Origin: Maccoyibacter sp900556645 | Lineage (GTDB): Bacteria; Bacillota; Clostridia; Lachnospirales; Lachnospiraceae | Direction: 5' to 3' | DNA: 64,000 nucleotides | Assembly (NCBI GenBank): GCA_958349535.1 | Contig: CATWDJ010000010.1 | Span: forward strand, 6,636 to 70,635 | Part shown: piece by piece, positions 8,663 through 17,228 of the stretch | How positions within the stretch are numbered: position 1 is the first letter of the stretch | Layout: every line of letters begins with the position of its first letter | The notes under the pieces: model-generated | The model's database searches: none | What the model saw: the letters and a program-made list of their open reading frames with translations, nothing else | Told to the model about the DNA's origin: nothing | Position numbers and translations under genes: made by a program

Positions 8663-9988
8663 ATGAAGAAAAAAATTAATCTGCAATTTATGGTTATTTC
8701 TGCGGTAGGTATTCTCTTGGCAATGTGTTTATCTACCGTAGTTTTTTATGAATTGTTTAAAAATGAAGTAATGGATGAATTAAAAACCTATGCACAGGTT
8801 TTAAAAAATACAAAAGGATACGAAAACATTCTGACGGGAACCTATAATCCCGGAAATGAAAATTTAAGAATTACCGTAATAGAAAAGGACGGAACCGTTT
8901 TATATGACAGTGTGGCAGACGTATCGAAGATGGAGAATCATTCCGACCGGGAAGAGTTTCGACAAGCATTAAAAAACGGGAATGGAAAAACCATTCGTAA
9001 TTCGGATACGGTGGATAAAAGCACCTTTTACTATGCCATTCTTTTGAAGGACGGAAATGTTCTTAGAATGGCGAAGGAAGCCGGAAGTATCTGGGGTATT
9101 TTCTTCAATGCGGTGCCGGTGATTGTGGCATTGGTAATTATATTGTTTGTCATCAGTATGCTGTTGTCCAATCTTTTGACCAAAAGTCTGGTACGTCCTA
9201 TTGAGCAGATGGCACAGCATATGGATCATTTGGAAGATATCACAACCTATAAAGAGCTGATGCCTTTTATCAATACTATTCAGCAGCAGCATGAAAATAT
9301 CATGCAAAATGCCAGAATGCGTCAGGAGTTTACAGCAAATGTCTCCCATGAACTGAAAACGCCTTTGACAGCTATTTCAGGATACTCTGAACTGATTCAG
9401 AACGGAATGGCAACGGAGGAAGATACCGTAAGGTTTGCGGGAGAAATCCATAAGAATGCCAAACGTCTGTTAACTCTGATAAATGATACTATCCGTCTGT
9501 CCCAGTTGGATGTTTCCGAACAGAAAGTGATTTTTGAAGAGCTGGATTTATACAAGATAGCAGAGGATTGTGTAAATATGCTGCAATTTTCTGCAGAAAA
9601 GCATAATATTGATATAAATATCCATGGCAGCAGTGCCTATTTGGAAGGTAACAAGGAAATGCTGGAGGAAGTGGTTTATAATCTCTGCGACAATGCCATC
9701 CGTTATAACAATGAGGGCGGTAAAGTAGATGTTACAGTTCAGCCTATGAAGGGGAAAATATATCTCTGTGTGGAAGATAACGGAATCGGTATTCCAAAAG
9801 AACATCAGGAACGTATTTTTGAACGCTTTTACCGTGTAGATAAAAGCCGTTCCAAGTCCACAGGAGGAACCGGATTAGGTCTGGCCATCGTAAAACATAT
9901 TCTGCAAAACCACGGAGCAGAGATTGAGCTGACCAGTAACAGCGGCGAAGGAACAAAGATAGAAATTGTATTCCCAAAAAGCAGATAA
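8663..9988 (+). CDS. phoR: phosphate sensor histidine kinase PhoR
   Basis: Membrane kinase that phosphorylates PhoP. The 441 residues comprise a first transmembrane helix (about 8-30), an extracytoplasmic sensor of about 115 residues, a second helix (about 147-168), a HAMP/linker stretch, a HisKA box with His229 (NVSHELKTPLTAISG), and an ATPase domain with N-box LCDNAIRYNNEGG, G1 EDNGIGIP and G2 GGTGLGLAIVKHI. No cytoplasmic PAS domain is evident, unlike some PhoR proteins. It ends in a strong terminator that closes the operon. Confidence 0.93.
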   Translation: MKKKINLQFMVISAVGILLAMCLSTVVFYELFKNEVMDELKTYAQVLKNTKGYENILTGTYNPGNENLRITVIEKDGTVLYDSVADVSKMENHSDREEFRQALKNGNGKTIRNSDTVDKSTFYYAILLKDGNVLRMAKEAGSIWGIFFNAVPVIVALVIILFVISMLLSNLLTKSLVRPIEQMAQHMDHLEDITTYKELMPFINTIQQQHENIMQNARMRQEFTANVSHELKTPLTAISGYSELIQNGMATEEDTVRFAGEIHKNAKRLLTLINDTIRLSQLDVSEQKVIFEELDLYKIAEDCVNMLQFSAEKHNIDINIHGSSAYLEGNKEMLEEVVYNLCDNAIRYNNEGGKVDVTVQPMKGKIYLCVEDNGIGIPKEHQERIFERFYRVDKSRSKSTGGTGLGLAIVKHILQNHGAEIELTSNSGEGTKIEIVFPKSR

Positions 9989-10004
9989 GAAAAGAATAGA
10001 GAAG

Positions 10005-10040
10005 TCCCATTTTCGCAAAGAAGCGGAGATGGGATTTTTT
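10005..10040 (+). terminator. terminator of the phosphate operon
   Basis: TCCCAT at 10005-10010 pairs with ATGGGA at 10029-10034, the stem is extended inward by CGC/GCG, and six T follow. Confidence 0.88.
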
Positions 10041-10124
10041 ACGCTTATTTTACAATAAGAAAAAATTTATTTTACAGAGGGGAGGTATGATAAAAAAGAA
10101 AAGGGAAAAATAGAGGGAAAAAGG

Positions 10125-11912
10125 ATGAATGAAAAAAAGATGGATTTAGAACGGATTTTAGAAGAAAAGAGCATTTATACCGTATTTCAGCCTATAGTCT
10201 CCATTCGGACAGGAGAAGTTCTGGGATATGAGGCACTCAGCAGAATTAAAGAATTAAAGGAAATTGAAAATATAGAAGAGTTATTCGAGACAGCAATTCT
10301 CTATGACCGTATTTGGAAATTGGAAAAACTGTGCAGAAAGAAAGCATTTGAAAATTTCAGCTTACAGAAAAATTATCAAAACAAAAAGCTGTTTGTAAAT
10401 GTAAATCCCATTGTTATTAAAGATAAAAAATTTCGTATGGGATTTACCGACGAACATCTCTCAGAGTATCATATTAAAAAAGAAAATATTATTATTGAAA
10501 TTACGGAAAAGGGAAATCCAAAGGATTTGGAAGGTTTCCAAAAAGCCATTGAGCATTATAAGGGACAGAATTACGGTATTGCTATGGATGATGTAGGAGA
10601 GGGAAACTCCGGTCTTACGATGATTTGTAATATCCGTCCGAAATATTTAAAGCTGGACATGAAGCTCATAAGGGACATTCATAAGAATCCCCTTAAGAAA
10701 GCAATTGTAGCAAGTATGGTGGAGCTTTCAAAATCCACAGGTATTGAGCTAATTGCAGAGGGAATCGAAAAAGAAAGTGAACTGCAAACCCTGATGGATT
10801 TAGGTGTTCAATATGGACAGGGCTATTTTCTGCAAAGACCCAACGAACAGGCTTTGGACTTGGAGCGGGAGCTGGTGGAAAAAATTCGTATCCTATCCGG
10901 TGTTAATGTAAAAATTATCAAAGAACCTTATGGAGAACAGGATATTTTGCGGAAAGACATGGCAAAAAGCCTTTCCGACGGAATCGGTATGATTGCCAAA
11001 CCCTGTAAAACCTTTTCGTCGGAGATGAAAGGAGAATTTATTTATGAATATTTTCAAAAAAACCCCAGTGTGGCAGAAATCTGTATTATAGATAAAAATC
11101 AAAAGTTTATCGGTAGCATTACACGTTCCAGAGCCATAGAAAAATTCGGAGGTTTGTATGGATATAGTTTATATGCTAAGAAAAGTATTTTTGAGCTTTT
11201 AAATCGGGAAGTATTGGTAGTAGATTATCAGCTTTCTATTGAAGCGGCGGCAAGAATCGCCATGAACCGTTTATCCGGTCAGCTTTATGATGCCATTATC
11301 GTTACAAAAGATGACCGTTTTTTCGGAATTGTTACTATGAAAGAACTGATTCTTACCTTTATCCGCATGGAGCTAAAACGGGCGGAGGATGAGAATCCTC
11401 TGACACGGCTGCCGGGAAATACTATGATTCAGCAGGAAATCAAAAAGAAGGTAGAAAAGAAAGAACCCTTTTCCATTATGTATCTGGATATGGATAATTT
11501 CAAAGCCTATAATGATGCCTATGGTTTCGGAAACGGCGATAAGATGATTTCCCAAATGGCGGATAGTATCAAGGGCAGCAGCCGGAAAACGGAATTTATC
11601 GGCCATGTGGGAGGAGATGATTTTGTGGTAATTTCTTCTAAATGGGATATGGAATCTTTGTATTGGAGCATGGCGAAGGATTTTCAGGAAAAAATAAAGA
11701 CACTTTATAATAAAAAGGATTGGGAGCGGGGTTACATCGTGGCAAAGGGCAGAGATAACACAGAGAGAAATTTTGGTATTGTAACTATTTCCGCCGCCGT
11801 TATTTCCAATCAACAGCAAAAGGATATTGACGAAAAAGCCATTTCCCTGCAAATTGCGGAACTGAAAAAAAAGAGCAAAAAAATAGAAGGTAACAGCTTC
11901 CTGATGTTATAA
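10125..11912 (+). CDS. EAL-CBS-GGDEF cyclic-di-GMP enzyme
   Basis: A 595-residue soluble protein with three parts. The EAL phosphodiesterase domain (about 1-245) has its motif residues in place: YEALSRI, VNVNP, IEITE, DDVGEGNSG, KLDMKLI, AEGIE and QGYF. A pair of CBS domains (about 275-405) may sense a nucleotide. The GGDEF domain (about 415-585) has DMDNFKAYNDAYG and signature GGDDF. RKTE occupies the place of the RxxD inhibitory site, five residues before the signature. The EAL half looks catalytic; the GGDDF variant may or may not be. The gene is monocistronic. Confidence 0.93.
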   Translation: MNEKKMDLERILEEKSIYTVFQPIVSIRTGEVLGYEALSRIKELKEIENIEELFETAILYDRIWKLEKLCRKKAFENFSLQKNYQNKKLFVNVNPIVIKDKKFRMGFTDEHLSEYHIKKENIIIEITEKGNPKDLEGFQKAIEHYKGQNYGIAMDDVGEGNSGLTMICNIRPKYLKLDMKLIRDIHKNPLKKAIVASMVELSKSTGIELIAEGIEKESELQTLMDLGVQYGQGYFLQRPNEQALDLERELVEKIRILSGVNVKIIKEPYGEQDILRKDMAKSLSDGIGMIAKPCKTFSSEMKGEFIYEYFQKNPSVAEICIIDKNQKFIGSITRSRAIEKFGGLYGYSLYAKKSIFELLNREVLVVDYQLSIEAAARIAMNRLSGQLYDAIIVTKDDRFFGIVTMKELILTFIRMELKRAEDENPLTRLPGNTMIQQEIKKKVEKKEPFSIMYLDMDNFKAYNDAYGFGNGDKMISQMADSIKGSSRKTEFIGHVGGDDFVVISSKWDMESLYWSMAKDFQEKIKTLYNKKDWERGYIVAKGRDNTERNFGIVTISAAVISNQQQKDIDEKAISLQIAELKKKSKKIEGNSFLML

Positions 11913-11957
11913 TCATAGTAAGAAATACCGCATAAAATAAGAAAAAAGGTATTTTCT

Positions 11958-12077
11958 ATGAAGATATTAGATAAACTGACCTTCTACACCTATCATAAAT
12001 CTTTTATTTCCAAAAAGATGAAGAAATGGCGTTCCTCCTATCGGGAACTGGAAAAAACATTAAATAAAGAAAGTTAA
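11958..12077 (+). CDS. possible 39-residue basic protein
   Basis: Short frame starting MKILDKLTFYTYHK and ending LEKTLNKES, rich in Lys and aromatic residues. A weak RBS (AAAAGG) lies 8 bases upstream. The AAATACC/GGTATTT inverted repeat just before it could instead be the terminator of the preceding gene. Its 3' end overlaps the convergent phosphatase gene by 18 bases. I do not recognise it and coding status is uncertain. Confidence 0.35.
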   Translation: MKILDKLTFYTYHKSFISKKMKKWRSSYRELEKTLNKES

Positions 12078-12710
12078 TATTTCTTCGGGAGTGTCCACAA
12101 TATGGGATGCTCCTTCTTTTTCTAAAAATGTTCTACCCCGGAATCCCCAGGAAACACTGACACAATCCATGCCGGAATTCTTGGCTGTCTGAATATCCAC
12201 GTCGGAATCCCCGATATAAATAGACTCCTCTGCACTGCGATGTAATTCCTCTAATGCGGCAAAAACCGTATCAGGAGCCGGTTTTTTCTGAATCTGGGGA
12301 GTCTCACCGATGGCAACGGAAATAGTGTCGGAAAAGAAATCCGCAGCCAGCTGTTTGACAGCGGCATCGTTTTTGTTGGAAACGATAGCCATGGCAATTC
12401 CTTCATTGGAAAGGCGTTGCAGCAAATCTAAAATTCCCTTATAAGGAGCTGTTTTTTCTTTGCAATGTGCGGTATAGTAGGTTTTCAGTTCTGTAAAAGC
12501 AGCTTCATAGTTGGGATTGGCGGTGCCATCCGGTATGGCACGTTCTGTCAGTTTCCGTAAACCGTTTCCCACAAATCTTCGGACATCGTCTTCGGAATGG
12601 GTAGGATATCCGAAGCATTCCATGGTATGGTTTACGGCACTTGTCAAATCTGCAAGAGTATCTAAAAGTGTTCCGTCTAAATCGAAAATAGCAGTTGTAT
12701 AGTACTTCAA
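12060..12710 (-). CDS. gph: HAD-family phosphoglycolate phosphatase-like hydrolase
   Basis: Predicted cytoplasmic phosphatase acting on small phosphate esters, probably phosphoglycolate or pyrophosphate. The 216 residues contain HAD motif I FDLDGTLLDT (residues 9-18; both Asp present), motif II in AIVSNK, motif III Lys in QKKPAPD and motif IV YIGDSDVDIQTA, with an alpha-helical C1 cap between motifs I and II. It lies 26 bases downstream of trmB and is probably co-transcribed with it. The exact substrate cannot be set from sequence. Confidence 0.85.
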   Translation of the reverse strand: MKYYTTAIFDLDGTLLDTLADLTSAVNHTMECFGYPTHSEDDVRRFVGNGLRKLTERAIPDGTANPNYEAAFTELKTYYTAHCKEKTAPYKGILDLLQRLSNEGIAMAIVSNKNDAAVKQLAADFFSDTISVAIGETPQIQKKPAPDTVFAALEELHRSAEESIYIGDSDVDIQTAKNSGMDCVSVSWGFRGRTFLEKEGASHIVDTPEEILTFFI

Positions 12711-12736
12711 AATAATGCCTCCTGTGTAAAATAGAA

Positions 12737-13375
12737 CTAACGATAAGCAATCAATTTATGAATCGGGTTACCAAGAGAAGAAAATTTTTCTTCGTATTCC
12801 GTCATAATGTTTCCCTGATTTAAGGCTTCATCATGATGTAAATCAAAGGTATGGGCGGCAAGCTTCCATCCTGCTTCTTCCACCTCATCCAGAGAAAAAA
12901 GAAATAAATCCCGATTATCGGTTTTAAATTCTACGTTTCCATCCGGCTTTAAAATATCATTATACCGGGCAAAAAACTGACGGCTGGTCAAACGCCGCTT
13001 TGCATGACGGTCCTTTGGCCATGGGTCGGAAAAATTCAGATAAATCTTATCCACCTCATTTTTTTCAAAAATCTCTGTGATAGAAGCTGCATCTATACAG
13101 AGGAAACGAAGATTGGAAAGGGGTTCTTGTTCCATTTTCTGCAACGCCCGCAGCAAAACGGAAGAATACCGCTCAATTCCGATATAATTGATATGGGGAT
13201 TCTCCTTGGCAAGGCGAGTCAGAAACTGTCCCTTTCCCATACCGATTTCGATATGGATGGGGTTATCATTTCCAAAAAGCTGTTGCCAATTTCCCTTTTG
13301 TGTTTCCGGTTCGTTTATACAATATGGGCTTTCGGCGATGGCTTCGTCGGCACCCGGAATGTTTCTAAGTCTCAT
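12737..13375 (-). CDS. trmB: tRNA (guanine-N7-)-methyltransferase
   Basis: Makes m7G46 in tRNA using S-adenosylmethionine. The 212 residues show IHIEIGMGKGQFLTRLA (SAM-binding loop), the YIGIERYSSVLLRAL strand, and the family signature LNFSDPWPKDRHAKRRLTS. Length and motifs are typical. It is transcribed away from the carboxypeptidase gene, with the HAD phosphatase following. Confidence 0.96.
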   Translation of the reverse strand: MRLRNIPGADEAIAESPYCINEPETQKGNWQQLFGNDNPIHIEIGMGKGQFLTRLAKENPHINYIGIERYSSVLLRALQKMEQEPLSNLRFLCIDAASITEIFEKNEVDKIYLNFSDPWPKDRHAKRRLTSRQFFARYNDILKPDGNVEFKTDNRDLFLFSLDEVEEAGWKLAAHTFDLHHDEALNQGNIMTEYEEKFSSLGNPIHKLIAYR

Positions 13376-13443
13376 TGCATTTCTCCTTTTCTTATCGTAT
13401 CTATTCTACATGAAAAAGAAAGGAAATGAAAGTAAAAAATAAG

Positions 13444-13472
13444 TTGCATAGTCAGGACAAGCCGATTATACT
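13444..13472 (+). promoter_or_regulatory. promoter of the D,D-carboxypeptidase gene
   Basis: TTGCAT at 13444-13449 and TATACT at 13467-13472 with a 17-base spacer, 33 bases before the start codon. Confidence 0.7.
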
Positions 13473-13505
13473 AATAGTTGGGAAAAATTTTAGGAGAGAA
13501 AATAG

Positions 13506-14912
13506 ATGAAAAACAGAAAATGGAAGAGGCTGTTGGCACTGATTTTATGTGGGTTGACAGCCGTTCAGATAAGTGCGGTGCAGGTACAGGCGGAGGAAGA
13601 ATACTGGCCCCAAGAGCCGGACATTCCTACCCCCAGTGCCATCGTAATGGAGATGAACACAGGAGCGATTCTCTATGAGAAAAACGCAGACGAGATTCAT
13701 TATCCTGCCAGCATTACCAAGATTATGACCACGCTGGTTGCCTTGGAGAACAGTAAGTTGGATGAGGTGGTAACCTTTTCTGCGGATGCCGTTTACAAGA
13801 ACGAGGGGGATACCTCCCATATTGCCAGAGATGTGGATGAGCAGATGACCATGGAACAATGCCTCTACGGTGTTATGTTGGAATCGGCAAATGAATGTGC
13901 CTATGCGGTGGCAGAGCATGTGGGCGGTGACGAGACGAGCTTTGTTAGTATGATGAATCAGAAGGCACAGGAGCTGGGATGTAAAAATACACATTTTCAT
14001 AATACCAACGGTCTGCCGGACGAGGAACACTATACCACAGCAAGGGATATGGCACTGATTGCACAGGCAGCTTATAAAAATGAAAACTTTCGGATTATTA
14101 CCGGAACCGGACGTTACGTGATTCCGCCAACCAACAAGCATGCGGAGGAGACCATTTTACAGAATCACCATTCCATGCTGTATCCACTCCGTACCAGCAA
14201 ATATCTTTATGACGGATGTACCGGAGGAAAGACAGGTTATACAGATGCTGCTAACAGCACATTGGTAACCTATGCGGAGCGGGACGGAATGTCTCTGGTA
14301 TGTGTGGTAATGTATACACAGTCCCCGAATCATTTTGTAGATACGGCAACTTTATTAGATTATTGTTTTGATAATTTTCAAGTGCTGTCCATTCAGGACA
14401 ATGAAACAGAGTATACCGATGAGAAGCTGAACAAAAGTGAAAGCCTTCAGACAAAGGATGCTTTTGTATCCATTGATAAAAGTGGCGGCATCGTGTTGCC
14501 AAAGGGAATAGGATTTGAATCGGCGAAAGCCAAGGTAAATACAGAAGATGTTACGGATAAAACAGCGGGAAGATTAGAATATACCTATGCCGGACATCTG
14601 GTGGGAGGAGCGGATATAATTATAACGGGAGAAAAGCCCGAGACATTTCCGTTTGACAATGTGACAGAGGGAAAAAGCGGAAAGACCTTTTTTATCCATG
14701 GAAGCTTTTTTGCCATAGTTGCTGTAATTGCAGTAGTCCTGCTGATTGGATTTGTTGTTGTAAAATATATCTCAGGAAACTTCCAGTTAAGAAGATATTG
14801 GAACCGAGGAAGACGAGAGAAGCCAGATCGCAGATATAAAACTATTCGGGATACCAGAAAATATAAAAGAAGGACAAAATATCCGAAATGGAACCCAAAG
14901 AAAAGACGATAG
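13506..14912 (+). CDS. D-alanyl-D-alanine carboxypeptidase (S11)
   Basis: Low-molecular-weight penicillin-binding protein that trims the terminal D-Ala from peptidoglycan stem peptides outside the membrane. The 468 residues begin with a signal peptide (about 1-29) and carry SITK (Ser69, Lys72), SAN (126-128) and KTG (241-243), the three active-site motifs. Unlike the usual C-terminal amphipathic anchor, it has a clear transmembrane helix near residue 400 and then a strongly basic cytoplasmic tail. A bidirectional-looking terminator follows. Confidence 0.94.
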   Translation: MKNRKWKRLLALILCGLTAVQISAVQVQAEEEYWPQEPDIPTPSAIVMEMNTGAILYEKNADEIHYPASITKIMTTLVALENSKLDEVVTFSADAVYKNEGDTSHIARDVDEQMTMEQCLYGVMLESANECAYAVAEHVGGDETSFVSMMNQKAQELGCKNTHFHNTNGLPDEEHYTTARDMALIAQAAYKNENFRIITGTGRYVIPPTNKHAEETILQNHHSMLYPLRTSKYLYDGCTGGKTGYTDAANSTLVTYAERDGMSLVCVVMYTQSPNHFVDTATLLDYCFDNFQVLSIQDNETEYTDEKLNKSESLQTKDAFVSIDKSGGIVLPKGIGFESAKAKVNTEDVTDKTAGRLEYTYAGHLVGGADIIITGEKPETFPFDNVTEGKSGKTFFIHGSFFAIVAVIAVVLLIGFVVVKYISGNFQLRRYWNRGRREKPDRRYKTIRDTRKYKRRTKYPKWNPKKRR

Positions 14913-14920
14913 TATTAAAA

Positions 14921-14956
14921 AAAGACAATTATTAAGTTTAATAATTGTCTTTTTTG
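14921..14956. terminator. terminator after the carboxypeptidase gene
   Basis: AAAGACAATTAT at 14921-14932 pairs perfectly with ATAATTGTCTTT at 14941-14952, with flanking A and T runs. It can serve both this gene and the convergent gene at 15029. Confidence 0.9.
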
Positions 14957-15028
14957 TTTTTTATAGACATAGTGTAAAAAGTCGAAAAATGTCAGAATAT
15001 ATCAAATATTATGTGCAAATATAAGAAT

Positions 15029-15541
15029 TTAATCCTCTTTCATAAGACTTTCCAGTAAAGTTATAAGGTTCTGGCGGTTTCTGGTGTAGAAGAGAATACC
15101 GTCAGAAGTCGGCACCATGGTAACATATTTATTCTCGAAAGTGAGAGATTTCTGGATGGTATCTATTAGGAAGGAACAGATGGAAGGGGAAACCTTTAGA
15201 AATACAGTTTCACAGTTCGTTAAGTCCTCTAAAGATGCATTTGCTTTCTGAAGAAGATAACGTAAATCGTCTTCCTGCGCCAACTGCTGGGAAGTTTTAT
15301 TGATAATAAAATAGCCGTGGGAATCCTTCGGCATATCCATAGCTTTCACGGCACGCTGTACCTGTTTGGTAAGACTGTCAGAAGCAGGATAAAGGGATTC
15401 AAAATAAGTCATAAAGTCGGACGCCTGTTTAAAATGCTGATTCGTACCTTTTTCCAAGACCTCCGTCATCAAAATTCTCTTAATCATTTCCTCACAGGTT
15501 TGTCTGGAGGGATTTTTTCTCAAAGAAGATAGTTCATTCAT
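15029..15541 (-). CDS. uncharacterised cytoplasmic protein
   Basis: I do not recognise this 170-residue protein. It has no signal peptide or membrane segment. It is predicted mainly helical in the first half (NELSSLRKNP to about residue 115) with a more strand-like end (NKYVTMVPTSDGILFYTRNR). GAGG precedes the ATG. It is transcribed divergently from the AbiE-like pair, with a 176-base intergenic region holding two inverted repeats. Confidence 0.75.
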   Translation of the reverse strand: MNELSSLRKNPSRQTCEEMIKRILMTEVLEKGTNQHFKQASDFMTYFESLYPASDSLTKQVQRAVKAMDMPKDSHGYFIINKTSQQLAQEDDLRYLLQKANASLEDLTNCETVFLKVSPSICSFLIDTIQKSLTFENKYVTMVPTSDGILFYTRNRQNLITLLESLMKED

Positions 15542-15590
15542 ATGTTTACCTCATAAAATGTCTTAAAAGACAAAAACAAATGTCGCATTT

Positions 15591-15612
15591 TTATAATAAG
15601 ACATTATTATAA
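15591..15612. promoter_or_regulatory. 9-bp perfect inverted repeat between divergent genes
   Basis: TTATAATAA and TTATTATAA flank GACA. It lies 50 bases upstream of the minus-strand gene and 36 bases before the AbiE promoter, so it could be an operator for either. Confidence 0.45.
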
Positions 15613-15647
15613 AAAAATCAAGAAAATAAAGACAAGAATAAGACGGA

Positions 15648-15676
15648 TTGACAAAATTCGCTAAGAATTTTATACT
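15648..15676 (+). promoter_or_regulatory. AbiE-like promoter with palindromic operator in the spacer
   Basis: Consensus TTGACA at 15648-15653 and TATACT at 15671-15676, 17 bases apart. The spacer contains AAAATTC (15653-15659) and GAATTTT (15665-15671), a perfect 7-bp inverted repeat. A protein bound here would block RNA polymerase, as expected for a self-repressing AbiEi antitoxin. Confidence 0.7.
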
Positions 15677-15717
15677 ATAAAAAAGTACCACAATAACATG
15701 GATGGAGCGGAAAAAAT

Positions 15718-16353
15718 ATGGAAGCAAAAGAGAAGTTGTCCAGAGAAGAAAAAAAGGAACGTCAATTAGAAAGTATCTATCAGATTATTGAGGAAAAGGG
15801 CGGAGTTGCCAAAACGGCGGAATTATACGAGGCAGGTGTAGACTATCGCAGACTTCAGAAATTTGTGGAAGAGGGAAAGCTGGAACGGATTAAAAGCGGC
15901 TATTATGCGGTGGCGTTTAAGGAGCAGTCCCAGGAGGACATGATAGCGGTGCTTTTTCCCGATGGAGTGCTTTGTATGGATACGGCACTTTACTATCACG
16001 GTTATCTGAAGGAAAAGCCGTATATCTGGCATATTGCAGTGGATAAGAATACTTCCAAGTCCAGATTTAAGATGGACTATCCGGTGTTGCAGCCTTATTA
16101 TACAGAGGCGGAGGTATTGCAGTTGGGAGTGACGGAAATACCGCTGGGCAGTCACCGGATGAAAATCTATGAGAAAGAGCGGCTGGTGTGCGATTGTTTG
16201 AAATATGAAGATAAGCTGGAACGAGAGGTCTTAAAGCAAATGCTCAAGTCCTTCATTGAAGATGAAGAGAAAGACATTGCAAAGCTGATGACCTACGCAA
16301 AAGAACGAAGAGTTGTGGAAAAGGTTCGCAATCGGATAGGAGTGTGGCTGTAA
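15718..16353 (+). CDS. AbiEi-type antitoxin / transcriptional repressor
   Basis: The 211 residues resemble type IV toxin-antitoxin AbiEi antitoxins: an N-terminal winged helix (about 15-62, with IYQIIEEKGGVAKTAEL and the LERIKSGYYAV wing) and a C-terminal domain containing CMDTALYYHGYLKEKP and the LVCDCLKYEDKL helix. AbiEi proteins repress their own promoter and counteract the partner toxin. Here the promoter has an inverted repeat in its spacer. The gene overlaps its partner by one base (TAATG), as in AbiE operons. Confidence 0.8.
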   Translation: MEAKEKLSREEKKERQLESIYQIIEEKGGVAKTAELYEAGVDYRRLQKFVEEGKLERIKSGYYAVAFKEQSQEDMIAVLFPDGVLCMDTALYYHGYLKEKPYIWHIAVDKNTSKSRFKMDYPVLQPYYTEAEVLQLGVTEIPLGSHRMKIYEKERLVCDCLKYEDKLEREVLKQMLKSFIEDEEKDIAKLMTYAKERRVVEKVRNRIGVWL

Positions 16354-17228
16354 TGGCAACAGGAATTCGGAATCTTGCAGCAGTCAAGGTAAAAAGTGAA
16401 GAACTTCAGATACCTTATCAGCATCTTCTGGCTGCTTTTGTGATGGAGGAGGCGGTGATAGCCATCAGCCAGTCGGAAGAAGCAGAGAACTTTTGGTTAA
16501 AAAATGACGGGATGCTCTCTCTGGAATCCTACAAGAGAAAGTGTCCCTGTGTTTTGGAATATATGCTTTGCACAGAAGAGGAACTGAGTGTCCGAAATAT
16601 CATTCATCGTATGAGTCTGATATTTCACAATGAAAAACGAGCGGAATTTTTATGGAAATATCGTGTGGAAAAAGAGGGAGATGTGGTGACGGTCTACCTT
16701 TCCGGCAGAATACAGGAGCTGACCATACCTATTATGCTGCGGATTACCCAGAATCCAAATCTAAACTTAAAGCCGGTAAAAAAGGAATTGCGGTTATTTT
16801 TGCAGAATAACCAGACCATCAGTTATCTCCAATATCCCATAGAGGCGGCGTTGGCGGAGCATTTTATAAAGATTATGAAGCAGTTGGAGCTTCTAAATGA
16901 CCTCAGCAGCTATTATATTATTTATGAATTGCTGAAAAAAGAGATGAACAGTACCAGAAAGGTTACGGAGCAGATAGAAGAGCTGGCGAAAAAGGAACAT
17001 ATCGCCATTGAGGCTACACGGTTTGAAATGGTCTGCGGCTATCAAGACAGTCCTTATATGAAAAAACGATGGAAGGCATATCTGAAAAAAGAAAAAAAGA
17101 AAACCCCTTCCTTTGAAGAGGTTATGACAATTCTGATTTCTTATTTTTCACCCATCTGGCAGGCTCTTTTGGAAGGCGGCTACTATCTGGGTGACTGGAT
17201 GCCGGAAATCGCAAGGTTCATTGATTAA
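16353..17228 (+). CDS. AbiEii-like partner protein with divergent nucleotidyltransferase site
   Basis: Second gene of the AbiE-like pair, 291 residues from ATG 16353. GGATAGGAG at 16334-16342 is well placed for this start and too close for the GTG at 16344. The position, length and opening (VKSEELQIPYQHLLAAFVMEEAV) resemble AbiEii toxins. The LKGG and DxD motifs that define their catalytic site are not visible; the matching stretch reads FWLKNDGMLSLES and then VLEYML. A later KKRWKAYLKKEKKKTPSF block resembles the family's C-terminal end. It may be an inactive or altered toxin, or a different protein in the same arrangement. Confidence 0.55.
   Translation: MATGIRNLAAVKVKSEELQIPYQHLLAAFVMEEAVIAISQSEEAENFWLKNDGMLSLESYKRKCPCVLEYMLCTEEELSVRNIIHRMSLIFHNEKRAEFLWKYRVEKEGDVVTVYLSGRIQELTIPIMLRITQNPNLNLKPVKKELRLFLQNNQTISYLQYPIEAALAEHFIKIMKQLELLNDLSSYYIIYELLKKEMNSTRKVTEQIEELAKKEHIAIEATRFEMVCGYQDSPYMKKRWKAYLKKEKKKTPSFEEVMTILISYFSPIWQALLEGGYYLGDWMPEIARFID

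Noticed and set aside
13545..14141. Long minus-strand frame inside the D,D-carboxypeptidase gene
   Set aside because: Antisense shadow of a gene with all active-site motifs.
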